Shown here one piece after another: positions 44,916 through 54,035 of a stretch of 64,000 nucleotides of DNA. This DNA is from an uncultured Eubacteriales bacterium (GTDB taxonomy: Bacteria > Bacillota > Clostridia > Oscillospirales > Acutalibacteraceae), in contig CAKSCM010000009.1 in the NCBI GenBank assembly GCA_934444365.1, positions 10,472-74,471 on the forward strand. The letters run 5' to 3'. Position 1 is the first letter of the stretch; the number at the start of each line of letters is the position of its first letter. The notes beneath the pieces are model-generated. The model was not told the DNA's origin, ran no database searches, and saw only the letters and a program-made list of their open reading frames with translations. The position numbers were made by a program, and so were the translations under genes.

Positions 44916-46874
44916 TCAATAAACGTTTCGGTTTTCGCGGTAGCCGCGCCAGACATTCTCAAAAAAGCCTCCGCCGTCGGGAAGGGCTCTTACATCCCGC
45001 CATCCGACAAATGCCTTAAGGTTTCCCTCTAAAGCCACCTGTTCCACCATTTTGTCAAGCGCGCCGTCGTCGGGGATGAATCTGAATATATCCTCAAGTC
45101 CGTCCGGCTTTACGCCGTTTTCGTTTGTGTAAAGGGCCGAGCCGCGCGACTTTCCGCCCTTTTCGGAATATCCGGCAAAGGCCGTAAGATAAACATACTG
45201 AGCCGCCAGCGTGTCACGCAAACGATAAAGCATTCTGAGTGCTTCGGGCGAGCTTACTCCGGCGTTATCAAGTAAAACGAGCTCCTCTTTTACCTTAACG
45301 GCATATTCGCCGATGGCTTTGGGCGAACGTATGGCCCCGGCACATTCGCTCATTGATTTGCGTGCCTTTTTAAGCTTCATTACGGCGCTGTCGCCGCCGT
45401 TTTCAAGCACCCTTTCGCAAAGCGCAATATGAAATCTTAACTTTTTATCGGCGGCGGCGAAAAATTCATCGTCGCGCGACGGCTCATTGGGCCTTGCGGC
45501 GATGTATGAGGCCGCTCTTAATGATCCGACCTGACCGGCGTTAAGAGCGCTTCCGCCCGGACGGTATACACCGTGTGTTCCGGCACATTCTCCGGCCGCA
45601 AAAAGCCCCTTTATATCGGTCTGCCACCACATATCAACCGCTATTCCGCCGTTATTATGCTGTGCGCAAAGCGAAATTTCAAGCGGCTGCCTCGTTATAT
45701 CGACTCCCTTCGATCTGTAAAGCTCGACCGCCGGCATATTCATATGCGAAAGTCGCTCAATCGGAGTGCCGAAATCGGCTCCGGCATTTTTGAGATAATC
45801 CCTTGCCTCATCGCTTAAATCGCCAAAAGGAATCTCTTTGAGTCCGAACGGATTACGGGTGAAATCAAGAAATACCCTCCTGCCACGCATGAACACCTCG
45901 CGGTAAACAAGCAGATCTATAACCGACGAGCCGTTTTGCGCCTTTCGGCTGTCAAAGGGCCATTCATAGCCCTTTTTAAACACCATGGAAAGGGCCTTGG
46001 CGTCATCGGAATAGTATTCGCTTAAAAACTCATATTCATTGCCCTGCTCGTCACGGGAGAAAAATCTCGGCAGTACCTGCATATAGGTTCCCGAAACATT
46101 CCAGCGCGGGGCGATTGATGCGAGTCCGTACTGCCATTCGGTAAGATTCTGTCCCTTTGCTCCGGCCAAAAACGCCACTCCCGAGGCACCGGCATGTCCC
46201 ACCGGATAAACGGTATCGCTGTAAATTCCGGCCGGTCCTCCGGTTGCATAGATTATATCATGCGCTTTAAAAAGGGTAAAGCGCGTGTTTTTATCGTCTG
46301 CCCCGTCCAAATTGAGACAAAGCACACCGAGCGCTTTGTTATTATCGGTTATAATCTCGATTACCTGCTGCTTGTCAAAAACGGTGACATCGCGGCGCAA
46401 GGCCTCCTTTTGCAGACATTCGGTCATCATTTTAGAGGTAAGCGGACCCACCGACGTGGCTCTGGCCCGTGTATCGTGGTCGGTTTTATAGCCGACGTAT
46501 TCGCCGAAGTTATTCACCGGGAAATCCACCCCGAGCTCGCAAAGCGACAAAAAGCAGCGCACCGAATTGGCCGCTTCTGCAAGAGCATTGTCGCCGTCAA
46601 CGCATTTGCCGGCAAAAAGCTCCGATGCCATTGAGTGGGGAGAATCGTCGTCCGCCGCGCAAAGGTTCATTTTGTAGTAGGTCTGCTTGTCCGAACCGGT
46701 ATTGCGCGAGGTTCCCATGTCGACCCCCTCGGTGATTATTGCAATATCGTCCACCCCGAGCTTTTTAAGCTGAACGGCCGCATTGTAGCCGGCGGCTCCC
46801 GTTCCGATTATTGCCGCGTCAAGGGTAACGGTTTTTATGTTTATTCCGTCAAAGCTGTGTATTTCGGTCTTCAT
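44916..46874 (-). CDS. FAD-dependent oxidoreductase, fumarate reductase/succinate dehydrogenase flavoprotein family
   Basis: The protein of 652 residues has an N-terminal FAD Rossmann motif LDAAIIGTGAAGYNAAVQL, the FRD/SDH-type histidine region (CAQHNNGGIAVDMWWQT near 405), the GLFAAGECAGTHGVYRPGGSALNAGQ second FAD motif (quoted in part: FAAGECAGTHGVYRPGG) and a helical C-terminal domain. No iron-sulfur partner subunit or heme domain is next to it, so the electron donor is unclear. I chose the second ATG, seven bases after AAGGGGA. It is 14 bases after the SDR gene. A soluble enoate- or alpha,beta-reductase role is one possibility. Confidence 0.85.
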   Translation of the reverse strand: MKTEIHSFDGINIKTVTLDAAIIGTGAAGYNAAVQLKKLGVDDIAIITEGVDMGTSRNTGSDKQTYYKMNLCAADDDSPHSMASELFAGKCVDGDNALAEAANSVRCFLSLCELGVDFPVNNFGEYVGYKTDHDTRARATSVGPLTSKMMTECLQKEALRRDVTVFDKQQVIEIITDNNKALGVLCLNLDGADDKNTRFTLFKAHDIIYATGGPAGIYSDTVYPVGHAGASGVAFLAGAKGQNLTEWQYGLASIAPRWNVSGTYMQVLPRFFSRDEQGNEYEFLSEYYSDDAKALSMVFKKGYEWPFDSRKAQNGSSVIDLLVYREVFMRGRRVFLDFTRNPFGLKEIPFGDLSDEARDYLKNAGADFGTPIERLSHMNMPAVELYRSKGVDITRQPLEISLCAQHNNGGIAVDMWWQTDIKGLFAAGECAGTHGVYRPGGSALNAGQVGSLRAASYIAARPNEPSRDDEFFAAADKKLRFHIALCERVLENGGDSAVMKLKKARKSMSECAGAIRSPKAIGEYAVKVKEELVLLDNAGVSSPEALRMLYRLRDTLAAQYVYLTAFAGYSEKGGKSRGSALYTNENGVKPDGLEDIFRFIPDDGALDKMVEQVALEGNLKAFVGWRDVRALPDGGGFFENVWRGYRENRNVY

Positions 46875-46888
46875 GTACATTCCCCTTT

Positions 46889-47647
46889 TTACAGCCGCTG
46901 AATATGGAAACCGCCGTCAACGTCTATCGACTGGCCGGTAGTATATCCGAAACGATCCGAACAGAGGGCTCCTATAACCTTGGCAACGTCCTCGGGATAT
47001 CCCCAGCGTTTTATCGGAAGGAGTCCGCCGTCAATAAGATCGTCATACTTTTTCTTTACGGTCGAGGTCATGCCGGTTGCGATTATGCCCGGTCTTATCT
47101 CGTTTACGATTATTCCCTCGCTTGCAAGACGGTCGGCAAAAAGGGTGGTTATCATGGAAACGCCGGCTTTTGAGATGCAGTATTCTCCGCGGCTTACCGA
47201 GCTTGTATATGCCGACATGGACGATATGTTAACAATATATCCGTGAATATCTTCGGTTCGGGGTCTTTCAAGCATTTTCTTTGCGACCGCCTGGGTTAAA
47301 AACATGGTCGCCTTGGTGTTTACGCCCATTACCCTGTCGTAGCTTTCCTCGGTCATTTCGAGGATATCGGCGCGCACCTTTGGCGCTATGCCGGCGACGT
47401 TTACAAGAGCGTCAATACGGCCGAATTTTTCCAAAGTACGGTCGATAAAGCGCTGTCTGTCGTCGGATTTTGAAAGATCGCCGACGGTATAAAGCACCCG
47501 GTCCTTCATTTCGCCTAAACGGTCGTTTGCCGTATTTTCGTCAAGCATATCAAAGGCCGATACGTCGTATCCGTCCGATATAAGCTGCTTTACGGCAGCA
47601 AATCCGATACCGCCCATAGCCCCCGTTATCATTGCGCATTTTTTCAT
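46889..47647 (-). CDS. Short-chain dehydrogenase/reductase (SDR)
   Basis: This classical SDR (252 residues) has the cofactor motif TGAMGGIGFAAVKQL near residue 8, NVAGIAPKVR near 82 (NAG-like), the catalytic Ser in SSMSAYTSSVSRGEYCISKAG with YxxxK (Y-C-I-S-K) near 155, and the C-terminal GQSIDVDGGFHIQRL. Substrates of SDRs of this FabG-like type include sugars, steroids and acyl compounds. The internal ATG at 47647 is used because AAAGGG is nine bases away. It lies between the flavin oxidoreductase and flavoprotein genes. Confidence 0.87.
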   Translation of the reverse strand: MKKCAMITGAMGGIGFAAVKQLISDGYDVSAFDMLDENTANDRLGEMKDRVLYTVGDLSKSDDRQRFIDRTLEKFGRIDALVNVAGIAPKVRADILEMTEESYDRVMGVNTKATMFLTQAVAKKMLERPRTEDIHGYIVNISSMSAYTSSVSRGEYCISKAGVSMITTLFADRLASEGIIVNEIRPGIIATGMTSTVKKKYDDLIDGGLLPIKRWGYPEDVAKVIGALCSDRFGYTTGQSIDVDGGFHIQRL

Positions 47648-47723
47648 TTTTATCATCCCTTTAAAAGAATTATGTAATCGTAAAATCTACAGTTAAACAT
47701 TGTTCCTTTTGTATTGCAACAAA

Positions 47724-49040
47724 TTATTTTTTGCAGTACTGCTTGTAATAAGGCAAATACACCTCAGAATCGCGCACGACGCACCCGGCGACCGTACCGG
47801 CGCGCATGAGCTCGGTGCATTTACTGCACGCGATGCAGCATTTTTTCTCATCGAAGCAGCCGTTTAAAATGTCGTTCGCGAACTGCTCGTAAGCAAAGGC
47901 CTCCCTGCCGAATCCCGCTATATCGGCTATTCCCCGCTCTATTACAGCGGCGGCAAGATTGGGAGCGAATTTTCTAAGATAAGAATGTCCGGAGCTTATA
48001 ACGGTTAAATCCGGATAGGCCTTTTTAAGGGCTTTAATGCAGTCGAACATCCTGGCAACTCCCTCAAGCGGATGCTCGGGCGGAACATATCCCCCCATAT
48101 CAAACGGGCGGTTCACATGCGGATTAAAATACGGATTTCCGATGGTGAAATCGAGCATTTTAATTCCGAGGTCGTTATGTATTATCCCCACAAGCTTAAT
48201 CGGCTCGTCAAGATCGGGGGTAATGCTGCCGTCGTTTTTAACCCCGAATCCGTTCGGATAGGCGAATCCGTCGTAAAGATTAAGCCGCGATGTAATCTTA
48301 AAGCTATCATCCTGCTCGCTCAGTGCGTTTTTAAGGGCGGTAAGGTAAAGCCTTGTACGGTTTTCGAACGATCCGCCGTATTTTCCCGGCCTCTCGTAAG
48401 CGGAGCAAAGCTCGCTGAATAAATACCTGTGACAGCATTTTACATCGGCCGCATCGAAGCCGGCTTCCTTAGCCATGGCGGCCGCCGGACCGAAATGATC
48501 GGCCACCGAATCAAGATAATCGTCGCTGACAATGGCGCTGTCATCAATAGGATTATTCTTTTCGAATACCGAATTGTGATAGGCTATAAGCGGCTGAGGA
48601 TAGCCGTTCGGCTTGGCATACCGTCCCGAATGGGTCAGCTGACATACAAGATACGGCTCAAAGCCGTTATGCCGCATACATTCCTCTTTAGTATCGTTTA
48701 CAAGCTTTTTAAATGCGTCTAAATTATCCTTGTTGATATAAAGCTGGCGCGGATTGGCTCTGCCCTCCTTCATGACGGCGGTTGCCTCTCCCCATATAAG
48801 ACCGGCGCCGCTTCTCGCAAAGCGCATATAGCGCCTGAAGGTTAGCTCATCGGGTTTGCCGTCCGGCGTGCCGTCGCACCCTTCCATCGGCTGTATGGCT
48901 ATGCGGTTTTTAATGTGCGGTTCGGGGAGTTCGTTTTTTAAAATGCCGGTATTCTCCGAAAGGGGAATATCCACCGACAGCCTTTGTATTTCGCTTTTTA
49001 ATTCCTCGTATGTTTTGTAATGATACCGTTCAAAATTCAT
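47724..49040 (-). CDS. NADH:flavin oxidoreductase (Old Yellow Enzyme family) with Fe-S cluster cysteines
   Basis: This FMN enzyme (438 residues) has the OYE start KNRIAIQPMEGCDGTPDG, QLTHSGRYAKPNG near 145, a catalytic H/R region (KCCHRYLFSELCSAYERPGKYGGS-like text near 205, here AYERPGKYGGSFENR) and a C-terminal cysteine cluster CCIACSKCTELMRAGTVAGC for a 4Fe-4S centre. In the large bacterial members (2,4-dienoyl-CoA reductase type) a second FAD/NAD domain follows; it is absent here, so the protein is a barrel-plus-cluster form. Its start overlaps the araC-type gene by 11 bases. Confidence 0.87.
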   Translation of the reverse strand: MNFERYHYKTYEELKSEIQRLSVDIPLSENTGILKNELPEPHIKNRIAIQPMEGCDGTPDGKPDELTFRRYMRFARSGAGLIWGEATAVMKEGRANPRQLYINKDNLDAFKKLVNDTKEECMRHNGFEPYLVCQLTHSGRYAKPNGYPQPLIAYHNSVFEKNNPIDDSAIVSDDYLDSVADHFGPAAAMAKEAGFDAADVKCCHRYLFSELCSAYERPGKYGGSFENRTRLYLTALKNALSEQDDSFKITSRLNLYDGFAYPNGFGVKNDGSITPDLDEPIKLVGIIHNDLGIKMLDFTIGNPYFNPHVNRPFDMGGYVPPEHPLEGVARMFDCIKALKKAYPDLTVISSGHSYLRKFAPNLAAAVIERGIADIAGFGREAFAYEQFANDILNGCFDEKKCCIACSKCTELMRAGTVAGCVVRDSEVYLPYYKQYCKK

Positions 49041-49863
49041 TTAATCCATTGTTCTCCTTACTGTGTGCATTCCTGTATTCACGCGGGGTCAGCCCGGTGT
49101 CGTTCTTTAAATAACGCGAAAAATTCCCTCCGGTCGAAAAGCCGGTCTCCTCGGCGATCTTGGAGGCGCTGAGACTGGTCGAACAAAGCATATCCTTCGC
49201 AATCGACAGCCTGTGCTCCGATAAATATTCCATCACCCCGTAGCCCGTTATCTCCTTAAACAGATGGGAAAGATAGCTTTTTGAAACATGGTGTTTTTTT
49301 GCCAGAATGTCAAGGGAATAAAAGGCCGAATAGTTATTTTCGAATTCCTTTTGTATATCCTCCACTATTGTGTTTTTTACCGTCGCCTTCATCGGAAAGC
49401 TCTCGGGCGAAAAACGGTAAAGGCGGATAAGCAGAATTCTAAGCAACGATTTTTGCATTTCGTCGACAAAAAGCCCCGACTCCGAATACTCCCTTGCAAG
49501 ACATTTGAATACCCATTCGATGTCCTCCGCTATATCCGACACGTCAATAAGGTGATTAAAGAATTCCGGACGGTTCGAAAAAATTGAGCAGATCGTGCTG
49601 TTTTTTATCGCATACCGCACCGAAACCGGTGAAACCTGTATGCAATAGCGCTCGTAATCGTCGGTAAGCGGTTCGACCGAATGCTGTTCGAGATTGCTTA
49701 TAAAAAATACGCTCTTTTCGCCGACGAAATAATCCTTTCCCGAACAGCGGATATGGGCCTTCCCCCGGCGGATATAAAGAATTTCGTGACAATTATGATA
49801 ATGCACGGCAAAACCGTTGCTTCCCGAAGCAAAATATGCGGTCTGTATAAGAGAGTTATCCAT
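49030..49863 (-). CDS. AraC-family transcriptional regulator
   Basis: An N-terminal cupin sensor domain (HYHNCHEILYIRRGKAHI near residue 22) is followed by a C-terminal double helix-turn-helix (SLDILAKKHHVSKSYLSHLF and MLCSTSLSASKIAEETGF near 195-250; the ending NDTGLTPREYRNA is the AraC signature). I chose the second ATG (49863) because AAGGTGG lies eight bases upstream; the first lacks a ribosome site. It heads the minus-strand island and faces the divergent isomerase-lyase genes, so it probably controls both. The ligand is unknown. Confidence 0.88.
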   Translation of the reverse strand: MDNSLIQTAYFASGSNGFAVHYHNCHEILYIRRGKAHIRCSGKDYFVGEKSVFFISNLEQHSVEPLTDDYERYCIQVSPVSVRYAIKNSTICSIFSNRPEFFNHLIDVSDIAEDIEWVFKCLAREYSESGLFVDEMQKSLLRILLIRLYRFSPESFPMKATVKNTIVEDIQKEFENNYSAFYSLDILAKKHHVSKSYLSHLFKEITGYGVMEYLSEHRLSIAKDMLCSTSLSASKIAEETGFSTGGNFSRYLKNDTGLTPREYRNAHSKENNGLNEF

Positions 49864-50115
49864 AACGTATTCCACCTTTTCCATAAAACGGGATCGTTTA
49901 ACATACTCCTATGCCCATCCATCGTTTACAGCATATCACTCGCCGCAACACAAATCAACAAAAAGATGTTTTGATAACAAAAATAGGCACTTTCAGGGCG
50001 GTATTGAGCAGTATTGATAATTTTTTTGGGTGTTTACGTCTTTAAAACCCAACGGGCTCCAAGCGGCCGATTTTGCCCTATAATAACCCGATATTGACAT
50101 ATTGCAAAACGGCAA

Positions 50116-50144
50116 TTGACACACCGATCTTTATTTATTATATT
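50116..50144 (+). promoter_or_regulatory. Promoter of the isomerase-lyase side of the island
   Basis: The plus strand reads TTGACA, 17 bases, TATATT, about 85 bases before the isomerase start. It lies in the 346-base divergent region (49885-50230). Confidence 0.8.
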
Positions 50145-50157
50145 ACATTTAGCGTCA

Positions 50158-50176
50158 TATCAAGCATGCTTTGATA
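50158..50176. promoter_or_regulatory. Palindrome in the leader of the divergent isomerase gene
   Basis: TATCAAGCATGCTTTGATA has arms TATCAA and TTGATA around a GCATGCT centre. It lies just past the predicted transcription start, where a repressor site could be. No known regulator consensus was matched. Confidence 0.4.
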
Positions 50177-50230
50177 CCGGCATAAACAGCAACTAAATTC
50201 AATCTCTTTTTTAACGGAGGTAATTTAAAA

Positions 50231-51085
50231 ATGAGCAATTTTTCAATCGGCGTTTTACTCGATTCCTTCAGATGCGATTTCCCCTCGGCCATGAAAAAGG
50301 CCGCTTCGATGGGCATTACCGGTCTTCAGGTGTATGCCACCGGCGGCGATATGGCGCCCGAAAACATGACCGACGCCAAAATCAGGGACTTTTTGTCCGA
50401 GTGCAATGATAACGGACTGACCGTCTCGGCGCTGTGCGGAGACCTCGGCCAGGGCTTTTCCGACAAGGAGAAAAATCCGGCCCTTATAGCCCGTTCCAAG
50501 CTGATACTTGATCTGGCTAAAAAAATGGGCACCGATATAGTCACGACCCACATAGGCGTAGTGCCCGAGGACGAGCATTGCGACACCTACAAAATAATGC
50601 AAGAGGCCTGCTTTGAACTTAGCAGCTATGCCGACAGCATCGGCTCGCATTTTGCGGTTGAGACCGGTCCCGAGCCGGCCGAGCGTCTTTGCAGATTTCT
50701 CGATACCCTCTCCTCCACCGGCGTTGCGGTAAATCTCGATCCTGCAAACCTTGTAATGGTAACCGGCGACGATCCCGTAAAGGCGGTATACACCCTTAAA
50801 AAATACATCGTTCACACCCACGCCAAGGACGGCAAAATGTTAAAACGCACAAATGCAAACGAGATATACTCCGGCGACGCCCAAAGCGATCTCGAAGCAC
50901 AGGGAGCGGCCTTTATAGAGCTGCCGCTCGGTCAGGGCGACGTCGATTATCCGGCCTATCTTGCCGCTCTTAAAAGCATAGGCTACAACGGATTTTTGAC
51001 CATTGAGCGCGAGGTCGGCGAAAATCCCGACGCCGACATACGTCTTGCCGCCGACTTCTTACGCGAAAAAATAAGCGAGATGTAA
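50231..51085 (+). CDS. Sugar phosphate isomerase/epimerase (TIM barrel)
   Basis: The 284-residue protein starts FSIGVLLDSFRCDFPSAMKKA and has the TIM-barrel strands MGITGLQVYATGG, GTDIVTTHIGVVPED, HFAVETGPEPAERL, VAVNLDPANLVMV, IVHTHAKDGK and GYNGFLTIEREVGENP with the Glu/Asp/His/Glu metal ligands. It is the closest of the three window isomerases to the IolE/hydroxypyruvate isomerase style, but a substrate cannot be named. AACGGAGG precedes the ATG. A strong terminator follows, so it is its own transcript. Confidence 0.83.
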   Translation: MSNFSIGVLLDSFRCDFPSAMKKAASMGITGLQVYATGGDMAPENMTDAKIRDFLSECNDNGLTVSALCGDLGQGFSDKEKNPALIARSKLILDLAKKMGTDIVTTHIGVVPEDEHCDTYKIMQEACFELSSYADSIGSHFAVETGPEPAERLCRFLDTLSSTGVAVNLDPANLVMVTGDDPVKAVYTLKKYIVHTHAKDGKMLKRTNANEIYSGDAQSDLEAQGAAFIELPLGQGDVDYPAYLAALKSIGYNGFLTIEREVGENPDADIRLAADFLREKISEM

Positions 51086-51123
51086 GGGTTAACTGCTTCC
51101 TGTTTTCCCGCAAAAGCAGTAAT

Positions 51124-51160
51124 AAGTGCACGATATGCAGTATATCGTGCACTTTTTTTG
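51124..51160 (+). terminator. Terminator after the isomerase gene
   Basis: AAGTGCACGATAT (51124) pairs perfectly with ATATCGTGCACTT (51142) and is followed by TTTTTT. Confidence 0.9.
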
Positions 51161-51263
51161 TGTTGTTTTCAAAAGGGCTTTGTGGTATTTTTAAATGGTA
51201 TGAGTGTTGCGCCCGATAAATAAGAAGCAATCATCCGGCGCAATACCAAGGAGGGTAAAATTA

Positions 51264-53069
51264 ATGACCGATCTCGAAAAAATAAAACTAAAATATACCG
51301 ACTGTCTGTTTATATCCCAAAAGGGCACTTGCGACATTTTGCCGATAAAGGCGGAGGGCTCGCTTAAATTCGCCGATGTCGACTACGAGGACAAGACCCT
51401 TTCGGAATGGAAAACGCCCGAGCATTTGCGCCGCGCCTGCAAAATTGCGGCCTCAGGCGGAAAAGAAAAGCTTAAAAACGATAAGGAATTCCGGGATACA
51501 GTACTTTCCCTTTTTAATTTCTGGCTTAAAAACGATTTTACAAATCCCAACTGGTGGCATAATCAGATAGGAGTTCCCCGTCTTGTATCATATCTCTGCC
51601 TGTTTTTAAGGGATTATCTGAGTGACGAGCAAAAGGAAATGTGCGAAAAAATACTGCTTCGCGGCTCGCTCGGAGGAAACGCTGCAATAAACTCCTGGAC
51701 CGGGGCCAACCTTATGTGGGGAATATTCGGGACGGTAAACCATGCGCTTATAAGTGATAACAGCGAGCTTTTAAAAACGGCCGTTGACCGCGCCATGCGC
51801 GAGGTTGATATAATGGATGGATTAAAAGAGGGAATAAAGCCCGATATGTCCTTTTATCAGCACGGACCGATGATATACACCTACGGATACGGACGGGATT
51901 TTACGCACGACTGCGCTCTGCTTTTTTACATTCTCTCCGGAACCGAATTCATGCCGTCACAGGAAAAGACCGGCCTGTTCGAGGATTTTATTCTCGACGG
52001 CAGCAGATGGTTCGCCTGCCATAGCTTCGCCGATTACATGACCGTAGGACGTGAGATATCAAGAAAAAATGCCCTGTCGCTTGAAAAAATCGCATTTGCC
52101 TTAAAGCTGATGACCGAAACCGCCGAATATAAAAGGAAGGACGAGATTTCCTCCTTTTACCGGTCGCTTACCGATAAATCCGCCCCTCAGATAACCGGAC
52201 TTCGCGAGTTTAAAAACTCATATATGATAGTTTCGAGAACGAATAACACCTACATGTCGGCCAAAGGGGCGCACAAGGACTATCTTTGCTGTGAAGCCGG
52301 CAACTACGAAAACTATCTTTCGGCAAACTATTTTTCGGGACAAACCGTTTGCTTTATGTCAAAGGGCGACGAATACTTCAATTTATCGCCGGTATACGAT
52401 TACTCGGTCATTCCCGGAGTAACCGCATTTTTGCAAAACGACGAAAAGCTGCTTGAGCGCATGGGTAATTACGCCCACTGGATCAACGAAAAAGGGAAAA
52501 CCGACTGTTTCGGATTAAAATGCAAAAACGGTATCGGCGTAATGGCAATGGAAATTGTAAACGACGGCATAACCGGTTATTGCTCGAGAATTACCAAAAA
52601 CGGGAACATGCTTTTGCTCACAAGCTCAATAAACGCCGGAAACGACTGCTGCCAGAATGTAGTAACGGCGGTCGATCAGTGCCGTCTGCGGGAAAACTGC
52701 ACCGTAAAAACCGGCGAAAAACAGCTGATTTTAAAGGGATCAAGCGTTACAAACGGAGCCTTTACCTATACAAATCTTTCGGATACGCCCCTTTTCGCCG
52801 AGGCAATAAATGCAAAGGGCAACTGGAAGCGCAACAATCTTGACATGACGACCGATCCGGTCGAAACCGGCGTTTTCAAGCTGTATTTCGAACACAAAAA
52901 GGCCCCGTCGAACGCCTCGTGTGCGGTTCTGGTAAGCGAAAACGGCAGTGAGATGCCGTTTGATGTATCGGATGTAACCCTCCTTCAAAACTGTCACTCG
53001 GTAAAAATTTCTCCCGATGTAAAAATCGACATCGCTTTCGAAGGCGAGCAGTGTGAGATCAATTTTTAA
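51264..53069 (+). CDS. Polysaccharide lyase 8-like protein without signal peptide
   Basis: The 601-residue protein has the alpha/alpha-toroid plus beta-sandwich plan of PL8 lyases (hyaluronate, chondroitin AC, xanthan). Landmarks are NWWHNQIGVPRLVSY near residue 95, the catalytic Asn in SWTGANLMWG near 150, the His/Tyr pair in MSFYQHGPMIYTYGYG near 200 and Arg in MTVGREISRKN near 265. It is shorter than most PL8 enzymes (about 700-1000) and has no signal peptide, so it should act in the cytoplasm on imported oligosaccharides, or lack secretion for another reason. AAGGAGGG precedes the ATG at 51264. Confidence 0.8.
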   Translation: MTDLEKIKLKYTDCLFISQKGTCDILPIKAEGSLKFADVDYEDKTLSEWKTPEHLRRACKIAASGGKEKLKNDKEFRDTVLSLFNFWLKNDFTNPNWWHNQIGVPRLVSYLCLFLRDYLSDEQKEMCEKILLRGSLGGNAAINSWTGANLMWGIFGTVNHALISDNSELLKTAVDRAMREVDIMDGLKEGIKPDMSFYQHGPMIYTYGYGRDFTHDCALLFYILSGTEFMPSQEKTGLFEDFILDGSRWFACHSFADYMTVGREISRKNALSLEKIAFALKLMTETAEYKRKDEISSFYRSLTDKSAPQITGLREFKNSYMIVSRTNNTYMSAKGAHKDYLCCEAGNYENYLSANYFSGQTVCFMSKGDEYFNLSPVYDYSVIPGVTAFLQNDEKLLERMGNYAHWINEKGKTDCFGLKCKNGIGVMAMEIVNDGITGYCSRITKNGNMLLLTSSINAGNDCCQNVVTAVDQCRLRENCTVKTGEKQLILKGSSVTNGAFTYTNLSDTPLFAEAINAKGNWKRNNLDMTTDPVETGVFKLYFEHKKAPSNASCAVLVSENGSEMPFDVSDVTLLQNCHSVKISPDVKIDIAFEGEQCEINF

Positions 53070-53113
53070 TCCTCGCTTTTTAATTTTGTAAAGCTCTTTA
53101 AATACACAAAAAA

Positions 53114-53146
53114 TCCGGACGGCGTTTTTATATCATGCCGTCCGGA
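53114..53146. terminator. Bidirectional terminator between the PL8-like and TRIC genes
   Basis: TCCGGACGGC (53114) pairs with GCCGTCCGGA (53137). Both strands have a T-rich tract after the stem, as expected between convergent genes. Confidence 0.85.
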
Positions 53147-53205
53147 GCTTTTATTTTTAGTTTTCATTTCGCATTGCGTTTTTGCTTTTCGTAGTAAAAA
53201 GGCAA

Positions 53206-53841
53206 TCAGACCTGCTCTTCTTGCCCTATGTGCGGCAAATTGATCTTAAATACGGCCGCCACCATTCTTATCGCGAAAATCAGGGCGATACCGCTGATTA
53301 TAACTATATCGTTATCAATTACGTTATAAAGATAGGCCACAAAAATCGCACCAGCAAGGGAAGCGCACGCATATATATGTTTTTTAAATATATAGGGCTT
53401 TTCTCCGGCTAAAAGGTCCCTCAGCACCCCGCCGCCGACGCCGGTTAATACGCTTACGAAGATTATAAGGAATCTATTGTTAAAACCGCACTGATAGGTA
53501 TAAACGGCACCGGCCACCGTAAAGGAGGCAAGTCCCAGCGAATCGACCACGATAAGCACGGCGTCATGAACGCTCTTTTGGGCAAGCAGCCGTCTTACAA
53601 AGGGAATAAACAGCAAGACCGACGAGATGGCCGCAACTATGCAGTATCGCGGATCCGAAAACATGACCGGCGGCGTCGCCCCTATTATTATGTCCCTTAC
53701 GGCTCCTCCGCCGACCGCCGTTATTATGCCCATTGCAAGTATTCCGAAAATATCAAATTTTTTCTCAATAGCCAGCATGGCACCTGATATTGCAAAGGCC
53801 ACCGTTCCGGCTATTTCAAGGTAAAACATAAGTCCGTTCAT
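53206..53841 (-). CDS. TRIC/UPF0126 family membrane protein
   Basis: The 211-residue protein has seven predicted membrane spans in two repeats with the glycine motifs GIITAVGGGAVRDIIIG and VLTGVGGGVLRDLLAGEKPYIF that define the trimeric intracellular cation (TRIC) channel family, also known as UPF0126 (YadS/YvgT). Bacterial members form potassium-permeable channels in vitro; their cellular role is not settled. It is a single gene, convergent with the PL8-like gene. Confidence 0.9.
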   Translation of the reverse strand: MNGLMFYLEIAGTVAFAISGAMLAIEKKFDIFGILAMGIITAVGGGAVRDIIIGATPPVMFSDPRYCIVAAISSVLLFIPFVRRLLAQKSVHDAVLIVVDSLGLASFTVAGAVYTYQCGFNNRFLIIFVSVLTGVGGGVLRDLLAGEKPYIFKKHIYACASLAGAIFVAYLYNVIDNDIVIISGIALIFAIRMVAAVFKINLPHIGQEEQV

Positions 53842-54000
53842 ATTTTCACCGCATTTTCAAATATAAATTATCTAATTTCCGTCACAGTAAAAAATGCCTT
53901 AACAGGGCACTCGGGCGTTGCAAAAATTTTGTCGAAAAAGCATTTAAATATTTAATATAATACCACACGGCGGTTTATTATTTCAAGAGCGTTTTTTTGC

Positions 54001-54029
54001 TTGACATTTTCAAATTCATGTGATAGTAT
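54001..54029 (+). promoter_or_regulatory. Sigma-A promoter of the pyr operon
   Basis: The sequence reads TTGACA, 17 bases, TAGTAT. Transcription should start near 54036, giving a leader of about 200 bases. Confidence 0.85.
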
Positions 54030-54035
54030 AAATAA

